Origin: Hyphomicrobiaceae bacterium
GTDB lineage: Bacteria > Pseudomonadota > Alphaproteobacteria > Rhizobiales > Hyphomicrobiaceae
Reading direction: 5' to 3'
Length of the DNA: 64,000 nucleotides
NCBI GenBank assembly: GCA_021775735.1
Contig: JAJFHG010000059.1
Span: 1 to 64,000 of the forward strand
The notes beneath the pieces are model-generated. The model saw only the letters and a program-made list of their open reading frames with translations. It was not told the origin of the DNA and made no database searches. Each line of letters begins with the position of its first letter. Position 1 is the first letter of the stretch. Made by a program: the position numbers and the translations under genes. This document shows positions 46,054 through 54,652 of the stretch, piece after piece.

Positions 46054-47188
46054 ATGCGCGCTGAAGCGCAAAAACTTGTCGAATCTATTGAGGAGGCGCT
46101 GACTCTCCTGAGGAGGCATCTTTGACCCGGCGCAAGCCGAGGCGCGTCTTGCTGAGCTCAATCACGAAGCTGAAAATCCCGACCTTTGGAATAACCCTGC
46201 ACAAGCGCAATCTTTGATGCGCCAGCGCCAGCAGTTAGAAGCGGCGCTCACTGTTCTCAAGACGTTGGAAGTAGACCTCGATGATGCGCGCACGCTCGTA
46301 GAGCTGGGTGAGATGGAAGGCGATGAGGATACCATCAAGGAAGGTGAAGCGGCACTCGCCCGCATCGTTGAAGATGTCCAGAAGCGTAGCGCTGAGGCGT
46401 TGCTTTCTGGAGAAGCCGACGCCAACAACACCTACTTAGAGGTACATGCAGGTGCTGGTGGTACAGAGAGCCAGGACTGGGCGCAAATGCTATTGCGCAT
46501 GTATATGCGCTGGGCTGAGCGACGTGGATTCACGGTCAAGTTGATTGACGAAAGTGCTGGCGAAGAAGCGGGAATCAAGTCGGCGACACTTGAGATCAGC
46601 GGTGAGAAAGCCTTTGGATGGCTGAAGACGGAAAGTGGTGTGCACCGTTTGGTGCGTATTTCACCTTTTGATTCCAATGCTCGGCGACACACGAGTTTTG
46701 CCTCCGTTGGCGTTTACCCCGTGATTGATGACAGCATTGAGATTGATATCAATCCCTCAGATCTGGATATTTCTTTTACGCGATCAAGCGGCGCTGGTGG
46801 TCAGCACGTGAACCGTACAGAATCGGCGGTGCGCGTTGTTCATAAACCGTCCGGCATCGCGATTTTTGCCCAGGAGCAGCGTTCGCAGCATCAGAACCGC
46901 GACATCGCCATGAAGCGTCTGAAAGCCAGGCTCTACGATCTGGAACTGAAGAAACGTGAAGCACAAGCGATGGAAGATAACGCGGCGAAATCTGACATCG
47001 GCTGGGGACATCAGATCCGTTCATATGTTTTGCAACCCTATCAGTTGGTCAAAGACCTCAGAACTGGACAACAAAGTACGGACCCATCCGCCGTTCTTGA
47101 TGGAGACATTGACCAGTTTATTGAGGCAGCTCTTGCCCACCGCCTTGAAGGCGGCGCGGATGCGGTTCAGGTTGAAGATGCTGTCTAG
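46054..47188 (+). CDS. prfB: peptide chain release factor 2, with programmed +1 frameshift
   Basis: The ATG at 46054 follows GAGGAGG. After 23 codons the frame meets CTT-TGA-C at 46120-46126; translation must slip +1 there (CTT 46120-46122, then GAC from 46124) to give the 377-residue protein. AGGAGG at 46111-46116, three bases before the slip codon, is the stimulatory Shine-Dalgarno-like element, as in E. coli. RF2 hallmarks: the stop-recognition SPF in RISPFDSNARRHT and the catalytic GGQ in SSGAGGQHVNRTESAVR. It reads UGA and UAA, so low RF2 lets the internal UGA be bypassed (autoregulation). Confidence 0.96.
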
Positions 47189-47256
47189 ACTTCAAAGCAC
47201 GTTGGGACTTTTATTGAACCGATCAAGAGTTTGTCTGGTGCAGAGTTGGGCGGGCC

Positions 47257-48153
47257 ATGTCTGAAGCACCAAAATTGACTATTCTCGAAACCAGCGGGTT
47301 TTCAGACTACGCCTTGTTGGACTGTGGTGATGGGCGCAAACTTGAGCGCTTTGGCACGATTGTGTTGGATCGTCCCGAAGCCCAAGCCATGTGGAAGCCC
47401 TCATTAGGCGTCAATGACTGGCGCCAGGCCCATGGTATTTTCTCCGCATCCGGCAGTGATGAGCAACGTGGCAAGTGGCAAGAGCATCAGCCCATCCCTG
47501 AGGCTTGGCCGGTTCATGTGGATCGTGTCCAGATGGAATGTCGAACTCAAGGGCTTTGGCATCTTGGTTTGTTTCCAGAACAGCTTCCACATTGGATGTG
47601 GCTGAAAGAGCGCGTTGAAGCTGCGGCAACACGCGGGGAAACCTTGCGCGTCCTCAATCTCTTTGCTTACACAGGCGCCGCTTCCCTGATAGCCGCAGCA
47701 GCTGGAGCTGAAGTCACGCACGTTGATGCATCGAAAAAAGCAATATCTTGGGCGAAGGAGAACCAAGCAGCGTCGAACCTGAGTGATGCCAAGGTGCGCT
47801 GGATATTGGATGATGCCTCCAAGTTTGTTGCCCGTGAGGTGCGCCGTGGCAATTCCTACGACATCATTTTGATTGACCCGCCAAAGTTTGGGCGCGGACC
47901 GAATGGTGAAGTCTGGGATCTGTTCCAATCCCTTCCAAGCTTGCTCAATGGCTGCGCGAAACTGTTAAATGATGGATCAGCCGCACTCATTTTGACGGCC
48001 TATGCCATTCGCGCCTCAAGTCTGGCGTTTTATGCGCTTGGCCAGCAAGTGTTACTGGGTCAAGGCGGTGACTTTGAGTGTGGGGAATTGGCGATACGCT
48101 CTGAAGCAGGGCAACTATTGCCAACGTCGCTTTATCTCAGGTGGGCGCGCTGA
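47257..48153 (+). CDS. SAM-dependent RNA methyltransferase (RlmI/RlmK-like)
   Basis: 298 residues. SAM motifs RVLNLFAYTGAASLIAAAAG (about 132-151), VTHVDASKKAISWAKENQ and ILDDASKFV; motif IV is IILIDPPKFGRGPNGE (about 208), typical of the large-subunit rRNA cytosine/guanine methyltransferase group. It lacks the N-terminal PUA domain of RlmI; the first 100 residues form a different beta-rich domain. The exact rRNA target is unknown. The stop is one base before the next ATG. Confidence 0.85.
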   Translation: MSEAPKLTILETSGFSDYALLDCGDGRKLERFGTIVLDRPEAQAMWKPSLGVNDWRQAHGIFSASGSDEQRGKWQEHQPIPEAWPVHVDRVQMECRTQGLWHLGLFPEQLPHWMWLKERVEAAATRGETLRVLNLFAYTGAASLIAAAAGAEVTHVDASKKAISWAKENQAASNLSDAKVRWILDDASKFVAREVRRGNSYDIILIDPPKFGRGPNGEVWDLFQSLPSLLNGCAKLLNDGSAALILTAYAIRASSLAFYALGQQVLLGQGGDFECGELAIRSEAGQLLPTSLYLRWAR

Positions 48154-48154
48154 G

Positions 48155-48997
48155 ATGGCAGCACCACCAAACAAGACCTCCGAGCCGTTGGTGATCACCA
48201 GCCTGCAAAATGAGCGCATCAAAGCTATTCGCGCTCTCGATATGCGCAAAGAGCGCAAAGAAACGGGTCTGTTTGTTGCTGAGGGAACCTCTGTCTTAGT
48301 GATGGCTGAGCAACGCGGCGTTGTTCCTGAAACCATTGTTTGTCTTGCAGACAACCCAGAGGAAACGCAGCGGGCAAAAGAGGTATGTGCTTGGGCCGAG
48401 GAACAAGGTGCGACCGCACTATCGGTCACTGCACGCGTGCTCGGCAAACTTGCCAACAAAGACAATCCGCAATCATTGCTGGGTGTGTTTCGTCAACGTT
48501 GGTCGGAATTGCCAAATGTTTCTGGGGTCAAGCCAGATGATTTGTGGCTGGCGTTAGAGGAAGTTCGCGATCCGGGTAACCTCGGCACTATGATCCGGAC
48601 AGCTGACGCTGTTGGCGCAACCGGCATTATTCTTATTGGCACGTGTTGTGACCCTTATGTGCGTGAGTGTGTTCGTGCGACGATGGGCTCAATTTTTTCA
48701 GTGCCGTTGGCGCGCACTTCGCGTGAGGATTTTGTCGCTTGGCGTGCAGGCTGGGTTGGAGATGTCGTGGCAACGCATCTCAACGGCCGACAGGATTTTC
48801 GCGACGTCTCCTATCAAGGTCCAGTGCTGCTGGCGATGGGAAGCGAGGGTCCAGGTCTCAGTGATGCGCTGGTTGAACAAGCCACCAAAGTCGTGCGCAT
48901 TCCAATGGCAGGGCAATTGGATAGTCTGAATTTAGCGGTTGCAACGGCACTAACTCTCTACGAAATCAAGCGACCCACACTCAAACGTCAGCCCTGA
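48155..48997 (+). CDS. TrmH-family (SPOUT) 2'-O-ribose RNA methyltransferase
   Basis: 280 residues from ATG 48155. N-terminal substrate-binding domain 12-100 (SLQNERIKAIRALDMRKERK, LFVAEG). SPOUT domain with knot motifs LEEVRDPGNLGTMIRTADAVG positions 129-149 (motif 1, catalytic Arg region), LAMGSEGPGLSD (motif 2) and IPMAGQLDSLNLAVATAL (motif 3). It modifies rRNA or tRNA ribose; the site is not determinable. It appears to form an operon with the methyltransferase upstream. Confidence 0.92.
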   Translation: MAAPPNKTSEPLVITSLQNERIKAIRALDMRKERKETGLFVAEGTSVLVMAEQRGVVPETIVCLADNPEETQRAKEVCAWAEEQGATALSVTARVLGKLANKDNPQSLLGVFRQRWSELPNVSGVKPDDLWLALEEVRDPGNLGTMIRTADAVGATGIILIGTCCDPYVRECVRATMGSIFSVPLARTSREDFVAWRAGWVGDVVATHLNGRQDFRDVSYQGPVLLAMGSEGPGLSDALVEQATKVVRIPMAGQLDSLNLAVATALTLYEIKRPTLKRQP

Positions 48998-49082
48998 CCA
49001 TTGCGTTTCAGAGATTGTGTCTTGGGAGGTGTTGTCTCAGGGTTGCTTCAGCATGTGATCAAGGTCCAACCAAGCCAATCTA

Positions 49083-49571
49083 TCAAGATGCGCTGGGCCA
49101 GATTGTGAGCATGATGACAGCGCACGCCGCACAGGTAAGCAAAATCCATTGTGCGCAACGGCGTAGGTTTGCCCAGCGATTTTCTCGCTGAGCACGTTTC
49201 AGCCACCGCTTACTCACTTTAGATGTGGATTGGACTTCATTTTGGGCAGTATCGGTTGCAACCCAAAAGAATCCGGCACCGTCGCGATCAAGGAGACCAA
49301 CATCGCGGGTTTTTTTTGATCTCGGTGCGGGTGGTCCTCTAAATGGCTTTTGATCTGCTTGTTCGACGCGGTTTGCCAGACTGGCAACGCCTTGGTCATC
49401 ACGTGAGTGATGATGCGTTGTCGGTTTCTTAGCAAGAACTTCTTGAAGCGCGTGGGCTAAGCGTAGTTCATCGGATACGGGCTCTTCCTCTAACCCAGAT
49501 GGCTCTTTGGTTTCCTGCGCCTTCGGCAGCATTGCTGCTATTTTGTGGGAACGTGGAGTTAGGCCAAACAT
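49083..49571 (-). CDS. hypothetical protein with C-terminal membrane helix
   Basis: 162 residues. GGAGGTGG seven bases before the ATG is a strong ribosome site. Most of the chain is charged and low in hydrophobics (EEEPVSDELRLAHALQEVL; QADQKPFRGPPAPRSKKT); residues 142-158 (ILLTCAACAVIMLTIW) form a single C-terminal helix, so it is likely tail-anchored in the inner membrane facing the cytoplasm. No family recognised. Confidence 0.6.
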   Translation of the reverse strand: MFGLTPRSHKIAAMLPKAQETKEPSGLEEEPVSDELRLAHALQEVLAKKPTTHHHSRDDQGVASLANRVEQADQKPFRGPPAPRSKKTRDVGLLDRDGAGFFWVATDTAQNEVQSTSKVSKRWLKRAQRENRWANLRRCAQWILLTCAACAVIMLTIWPSAS

Positions 49572-49945
49572 GGAGCCACCTCCGCGTTCTGCGCAGGTCG
49601 CAACGGCATCTCAAATTTGAAGGGTAAGGGTGTGCGTATCATCTCTGCGCAAGCTTCTGGCTATCGCCATTGGCCCAGATCTGCCGCACGTCTGGAACTA
49701 TGAATTGTCGTAGAGGCCATCCCTCAATTTTGGCCTCATAACAAAACTTTAGTTGAATAGTCTTTGTACGGCAAGGTTATTCAGAGATCTGCGACATCGC
49801 ATCGGGTTGGGCTAAGGTTTGGCTGGGATATGGGACGTGAAGTCATGCACCAGAGAAGAAAAACGTCTAATTGTGTTCTGGTAATTTGATTTTATGGGAC
49901 AGTAGAGCTAGGTCGTTCAACGATGAAAAAAATAGGGGAACACAC
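49572..49945. other. divergent intergenic region
   Basis: It separates the tail-anchored protein gene (minus) from nnrU (plus). No gene or clear motif seen. Confidence 0.4.
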
Positions 49946-50539
49946 ATGATACCGATGGTCATAGGTTTAGGGATTTTCCTTGGTGTGCATTTATTGCCGA
50001 CGTCGCCGGATTTGCGCCAGGGACTGGTCAATCGCTATGGCGCCACGGCCTACAAAATTGGTTTTTCGCTTGTATCTCTGGTCGGCTTCGCACTGATTGT
50101 GGTCGGCTTTCACAAACTACAACTGCATCCCGAGAAAGCTGGTCCGCTTTGGACTCCATCCGCTTGGACGCGTCACGTTGCGCACCTTTTGATGTTGCCT
50201 GCGTTAATTGCTCTGGTCGCAGCCTATATTCCATCTCGCATCCGCGCCATGCTCAAGCATCCGATGCTGGTCGCAATCAAGCTTTGGGCTTTGGCGCATC
50301 TGATTGCTGCAGGCAGCAGCGTTGCAGCTCTGATCCTGTTCGGTGCCTTTCTCGCCTATGCCGTCTATGATCGCATTTCCATGAAGCATCGCGGTAGCGA
50401 CACTATTCCACCTGCCCCAGCATCTCTCATGGGTGACTTTGCAGCAATCGCAATTGGAAGTGCTATCTATGCTGCATTGCTGCTGGGTGGTCATCAGTGG
50501 TTGATAGGCGTACCGGTTTCAAACGTTTCCCTGTTCTAG
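49946..50539 (+). CDS. NnrU family membrane protein
   Basis: 197 residues from ATG 49946 (GGGGA seven bases upstream). Five or six hydrophobic segments; MVIGLGIFLGVHLLPTSPDLR at positions 4-24, RYGATAYKIGFSLVSLVGFA (about 32), RHVAHLLMLPALI and LKHPMLVAIKLWALAHLIAAG (about 104-124) are NnrU features. NnrU is tied to denitrification in some species, but homologues are broadly distributed; no nitrogen-oxide genes are near. Distantly related to the 15-cis-zeta-carotene isomerase fold. Confidence 0.88.
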   Translation: MIPMVIGLGIFLGVHLLPTSPDLRQGLVNRYGATAYKIGFSLVSLVGFALIVVGFHKLQLHPEKAGPLWTPSAWTRHVAHLLMLPALIALVAAYIPSRIRAMLKHPMLVAIKLWALAHLIAAGSSVAALILFGAFLAYAVYDRISMKHRGSDTIPPAPASLMGDFAAIAIGSAIYAALLLGGHQWLIGVPVSNVSLF

Positions 50540-50576
50540 GGCAGCGCCATTTGCTGACGTGCTCAATGCAACAAAT

Positions 50577-50610
50577 AAAAAAAAGGGCTCGCGCTATGCG
50601 GCCCTTTTTA
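50577..50610. terminator. bidirectional terminator between nnrU and the L,D-transpeptidase gene
   Basis: AAAAAGGGC (50580-50588) and GCCCTTTTT (50601-50609) pair, with an inner CGC/GCG; A-run on one side and T-run on the other serve both convergent genes. Confidence 0.88.
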
Positions 50611-50629
50611 TTGTCGGTGTTTATCGAAC

Positions 50630-52486
50630 CTATTTGGTCAGAATAATGAAGTCGGTGTGTTTTCCGGTCTCGATGCTCTTTGGATAGTCCGAAACGATAA
50701 TTGAGGAGCCAGCTTTTATCAGGTCTTCAATCTTGTCGCGCGCATCCTGAGATATTTCGATCCGATCAAAGGCTAAGCGTGCTGGATTTGCAGTCGAACG
50801 CTGACGGCGCAGTCCCCGTTTCTTGCCGTAGTACTTGGCGTAGCGTGTGAGTGCCTTGCCTTCGTAGCGTTTAGAGCCGCTCTCAACGGTCACGACATTC
50901 CATTCAAGTTTATTGCTATTGTATTTGTTGTCTATGGCTGTGAACAAATGAGTGCCAAGCGCCACGTTTGGGCTGCGGATCGTCACTGGGATATCCAGAA
51001 TTGGATACCAGCCTTGACGGGCATAGAGGCGTCCGGTTTTGCCACTGATAAAAATGGAGACTGGTTTGGCGCGCTGCTTTTCTTCTTTCTCATAACGGAC
51101 AATTGCAGATTTTGCGTTTATCAGACGTTTTTTTACTGGTGCCAGTTTATTTTTTGCACCTTTGAAGGTTTGTGCAGCAAGGGTGACGTTTGCTGTTAAG
51201 CCTGCAATGCGGCGCTCTGCATCAAACACTGTCTTTTGTGCTGCTTCAGCAGCATCGCTGAGGCGTAAGGCACGTGCGTCGAGAGCCTCTTCAAGTTCAG
51301 CAAGTTTTTGTAATTTGTCAGACGTTTGTTTGCGAGAAATATTGCGATATTTGCGGTCAAAGTCTTTCAGCTTGCGGTGGGCTGCTGCGGCCGCAGAGGC
51401 AGCCTTCTTTGCTTCCTTTTTACGCGCTGCCACGGCGGCTTTGCCTTTGGCCAGTGCAGTGCGGGCTACCTTGAGCTGAGCAGCGGTACGCGTGGCATCA
51501 ATATGAAAAAGTTCATAAGCCTCTTGGGCGGTCACAAGTTCTTTTTCATTACGCTCTTTTTTCTCGATACGTTTACGTCGGTATTTATTAGCACGTTGCA
51601 AACGTTTGGGATCTTCAAGTGCCGCCACCTGTGCTGCGTTAGCTCGTGATACGCCAATGACCGCGCCAAGATCAGAAACGATACGGCTTTCAGTTTCAGC
51701 AGCTGCCACGTCAATCGTTTTTGGCAATGTCCGGGAAGCTTCTGTGGTTGTTTGTTCACCACCTGGTAAAGGTTGGAAGAGCAGGTCATCGTCAATCGCT
51801 GTTGGTTGTACAGGATCGTCCGCGACAATCACACGGCCATGCATGTTTGTGATGCCAAATAGTGTTTTGGCAAATGAATAGGGAAGACGAATGCAGCCAT
51901 GTGATGCTGGGTAACCTGGTAGTGGTCCACCGTGCATAGCAACACCGGACCAGGTGATGCGTTGCATGTTGGGCATTGGGGCGCCGGCATAGAGATTGGA
52001 ATAGTGCCGCTTGTTTTTCTGCAGGATGGTGAAGATGCCTTTTGGCGTGTCCAAGCCACGGCGACCAGAAGAGATTGGTGACTCTGCAACAAGACCCTGC
52101 TTGTCGTGTACATAAATGCGTTGCTTTTTCAGCGACACCAGCAACAGCACATCACTAACCGGATCTCGCAGTTTCTTTGCATATGAGCGGCGCGATTTGC
52201 GCGCGCGGCGGACACGGCGCTTCTTCTTTTTAATATATCTACGCTGACGATAACGCTGTCCCGTGTAGCCATAGGGGCTCGAGTAATAGTATTGCGCGGT
52301 CGCACCACTGGGCGCAGCAACTGTGCCGAGCAACGCAACACCAACCATGCATGCGAGCGTGGCCAGTGTTCCAGTCAACAAAGAAGATGTTCCAGTCAAC
52401 AAAGATGAGGCTTTTTTCAATACGCGAAGTTCGTTTGTCACGACGCTATCCACCATGGCTCCATAATTCAAAATTGGCTTTGCCAA
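50630..52486 (-). CDS. L,D-transpeptidase with a second, Cys-less YkuD-like domain
   Basis: 618 residues. Hydrophobic export signal about 38-65, containing a seven-residue duplication (SSLLTGT twice, from a 21-base tandem repeat). A Tyr/Arg/Lys-rich segment (70-105) precedes the YkuD domain (about 110-225), with VAMHGGPLPGYPASHGCIRLP carrying the catalytic His and Cys at residues 184-204. A long charged helical linker (about 290-470, rich in Lys, Ala and Glu) follows. The C-terminal domain (about 470-618; VSIFISGKTGRLYARQGWYP, ALGTHLFTAID, SIIVSDYPKS) resembles a second YkuD fold without the SHGC motif. It crosslinks peptidoglycan or attaches proteins to it; the second domain probably binds substrate. 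Confidence 0.88.
   Translation of the reverse strand: MAKPILNYGAMVDSVVTNELRVLKKASSLLTGTSSLLTGTLATLACMVGVALLGTVAAPSGATAQYYYSSPYGYTGQRYRQRRYIKKKKRRVRRARKSRRSYAKKLRDPVSDVLLLVSLKKQRIYVHDKQGLVAESPISSGRRGLDTPKGIFTILQKNKRHYSNLYAGAPMPNMQRITWSGVAMHGGPLPGYPASHGCIRLPYSFAKTLFGITNMHGRVIVADDPVQPTAIDDDLLFQPLPGGEQTTTEASRTLPKTIDVAAAETESRIVSDLGAVIGVSRANAAQVAALEDPKRLQRANKYRRKRIEKKERNEKELVTAQEAYELFHIDATRTAAQLKVARTALAKGKAAVAARKKEAKKAASAAAAAHRKLKDFDRKYRNISRKQTSDKLQKLAELEEALDARALRLSDAAEAAQKTVFDAERRIAGLTANVTLAAQTFKGAKNKLAPVKKRLINAKSAIVRYEKEEKQRAKPVSIFISGKTGRLYARQGWYPILDIPVTIRSPNVALGTHLFTAIDNKYNSNKLEWNVVTVESGSKRYEGKALTRYAKYYGKKRGLRRQRSTANPARLAFDRIEISQDARDKIEDLIKAGSSIIVSDYPKSIETGKHTDFIILTK
52367..52408. repeat. 21-base tandem duplication in the L,D-transpeptidase gene
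   Basis: Two adjacent copies beginning TGTTCCAGTCAACAAAGA (52367-52387 and 52388-52408) differ at only the last few bases. They add seven residues ahead of the signal peptide core. Confidence 0.8.
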
Positions 52487-52734
52487 AGGTCTATCTTCAC
52501 CGCCCTAAATCTTGGTTACCAAACCCTAAGTAGGCCTTGCAACTTGAACCATAGGAAAATGGTTATGAGGGGCGCAGACTGTTGCTGGCATTCAACGTTG
52601 ACCTTGATTGGCCCTGTTATTGGTCAATTGGTGCATTTTTGGCTAGTTAGTGGACCATCATATCGCTGTGATGTGCCTATGTGTAGGTCCTCAGCGCCCT
52701 ATTTTATGCCCCTGAGAGGCTAACTGTTTCCCAC

Positions 52735-53637
52735 ATGTCACAAATTACGACCGCTAAACGCCGTTTGGCACCAGATATCACAGCTCTCAAGGGGGTTCGC
52801 CCGATTGTCTCGCTGACATCCTATCATGCCCATACAGCGGCGATTGCAGACAAATATTGCGATTTTCTACTGGTCGGCGACAGTCTGGGCATGGTGATGC
52901 ATGGTTTTGAGACCACCGTGCCGGTTCCTCTGGATCTGATGATTATGCATGGGCGGGCTGTTGTTCGCGGTGCCAAGCGCGCGTTGGTGGTCATCGATAT
53001 GCCGTTTGGGACTTATGAGGAGAGCCCTGAGATTGCGTTTCGCAATGCGGCCCGGGTGATGAAGGAAACCGACTGCGGCGCTGTGAAATTGGAAGGTGGT
53101 CGCCGGATGGCCGAGACCATTGCCTACCTGGTGGAGCGCGGTATTCCAGTTATGGCGCACATCGGATTAACGCCCCAGTCTGTCAATGTGATCGGTGGGT
53201 TCAAGCCACAAGGACGCGATAAAGCTGATTGGGCCAATCTTGAAGAAGATGCCCGCGTGGTCTCAGAGGCAGGGGCATTTGCCGTCGTTCTTGAGGCATT
53301 GGCAGGCGAGTTGGCAGAGCGGATCACAACCGCGGTTGCGATCCCGACAATTGGTATTGGCGCCTCGGCGGCCTGTGATGGGCAAATCCTGGTGATGGAG
53401 GACATGCTTGGCTTGTCGCCGCGGATCCCAAAATTCGTGCGTGAGTTCGGCCGTATTGGCGAAGCCATTGAGGGGGCTATTTCATCATATGCCGACGAAG
53501 TGCGTGGCGGGACCTTTCCAGCTCCCGAGCATAGCTACGAGGTGAAGCAGTCTCGTAAAGGTCGCACGACGAAGGCTAAAACAGCTGCTAAAACAAGGGC
53601 TCAGGCCACGAAAAAGCCGAAAAAACCACGCATCTAG
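52735..53637 (+). CDS. panB: 3-methyl-2-oxobutanoate hydroxymethyltransferase
   Basis: 300 residues. It makes ketopantoate from alpha-ketoisovalerate in pantothenate synthesis. Motifs: [37 protein letters not shown] (metal Asp), [29 protein letters not shown] (positions 140-159), [15 protein letters not shown] (about 205) and VMEDMLGL. The core ends near residue 272; the last 28 residues are a Lys/Ala/Thr/Arg tail ([18 protein letters not shown]), which is not part of the canonical enzyme. panC is not adjacent. Confidence 0.95.
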   Translation: MSQITTAKRRLAPDITALKGVRPIVSLTSYHAHTAAIADKYCDFLLVGDSLGMVMHGFETTVPVPLDLMIMHGRAVVRGAKRALVVIDMPFGTYEESPEIAFRNAARVMKETDCGAVKLEGGRRMAETIAYLVERGIPVMAHIGLTPQSVNVIGGFKPQGRDKADWANLEEDARVVSEAGAFAVVLEALAGELAERITTAVAIPTIGIGASAACDGQILVMEDMLGLSPRIPKFVREFGRIGEAIEGAISSYADEVRGGTFPAPEHSYEVKQSRKGRTTKAKTAAKTRAQATKKPKKPRI

Positions 53638-53790
53638 CCTGAAAATTGGCAACGGTTCTGCGCGCAACGTGCCGCTTGGTTTGCTTTTTCAGGGTGCTTG
53701 GTTATGTATCCGATTGGCTTGGGGCTTAGAGAGAGGCCTCATCTGATCCAACATCAAACAGATAATGAAGAGTAGGGCGGGCGAACCACG

Positions 53791-54591
53791 ATGGTCGATG
53801 ACAACGAAGGACTGTTGCGTGAAGTTGAAGAAGAGCTTCGTAGAGAACGACTGACCAGCCTCTGGCAGTCGTACGGAAACACGATAATTGCTGGCTTGGC
53901 CCTGCTGGTGGCTGGTGTTGGCGGTTGGAAATACTGGGAGAACACGCAGCTCGCAGCCGCCCAGACAGCGGGCATTAGCTATCAGAATGCCATGATCTCA
54001 CTTGCCAATGGCAAGGTTGACGATGCGCTGAAGGCCTTTGATGGCATCGCGAAAGGTGGCCAGACTGGGTACCAGGCGCTTGCCGTAATACAGACCGCTG
54101 GAGCCCACCTCAAGCAGGGCAAGACCGCAGAGGCAAAAGCCGCATTTGAAAAAGTCGCTGCAGATACCGGTGCGGATTCGGTCCTCAGAGACTACGCGAC
54201 ATTGCAGGCGGTGGCTCTGAATGTTGGGGACGCCGACTTGTCCGACATTCAGAATCGGCTCAACCGTTTTATGGTCGATGGTTCTCCGTGGCGCGCAAAT
54301 GCCCGTGAATTGGTCGCTTTGGCCGCTTTTCACGTCAAAAAATTCGATGTCGCCAAGGTGAATTTGCGTGCAATTGTAGCGGACCCGAAGGCTGCAACTG
54401 GTACTATTCAGCGGGCCAACACATTGCTGGCTAGTATTGCGGCTAAGGAAGTGGCCATGAAGGGCGCTGAGTCGGCTGCAACAAAGGCATCTGATGAACC
54501 GGCAAAATCAGAGGCCGGTAAGACAGAGGCCAATGCTGGTGGCGCCGAAACGTCAGGCGAAAGCAAAACCGCGCCTGAGAAAAAGGAATAG
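53791..54591 (+). CDS. YfgM-like TPR membrane protein
   Basis: 266 residues. Cytoplasmic N-terminal helix (LLREVEEELRRERLTSLWQS), one membrane segment (about 28-50, TIIAGLALLVAGVGGWKYW), then TPR-like periplasmic repeats to about residue 215 (DDALKAFDGIAKGGQTGYQA) and a low-complexity Ala/Glu/Lys tail. E. coli YfgM associates with SecYEG and periplasmic chaperones. The order yfgM-bamB-der is the same as in E. coli, which supports the call. Confidence 0.88.
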   Translation: MVDDNEGLLREVEEELRRERLTSLWQSYGNTIIAGLALLVAGVGGWKYWENTQLAAAQTAGISYQNAMISLANGKVDDALKAFDGIAKGGQTGYQALAVIQTAGAHLKQGKTAEAKAAFEKVAADTGADSVLRDYATLQAVALNVGDADLSDIQNRLNRFMVDGSPWRANARELVALAAFHVKKFDVAKVNLRAIVADPKAATGTIQRANTLLASIAAKEVAMKGAESAATKASDEPAKSEAGKTEANAGGAETSGESKTAPEKKE

Positions 54592-54652
54592 CAAACTGAG
54601 AGATCGACCCGGCATATCCAATTTTGCTTTGGCACGTGTTAGCGATTTGCGC

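Noticed and set aside
50143-50156. GTCCGCTTTGGA, resembling the palindromic repeat
   Set aside because: It lies inside the nnrU coding frame and lacks the GTCAT and right half; chance match.
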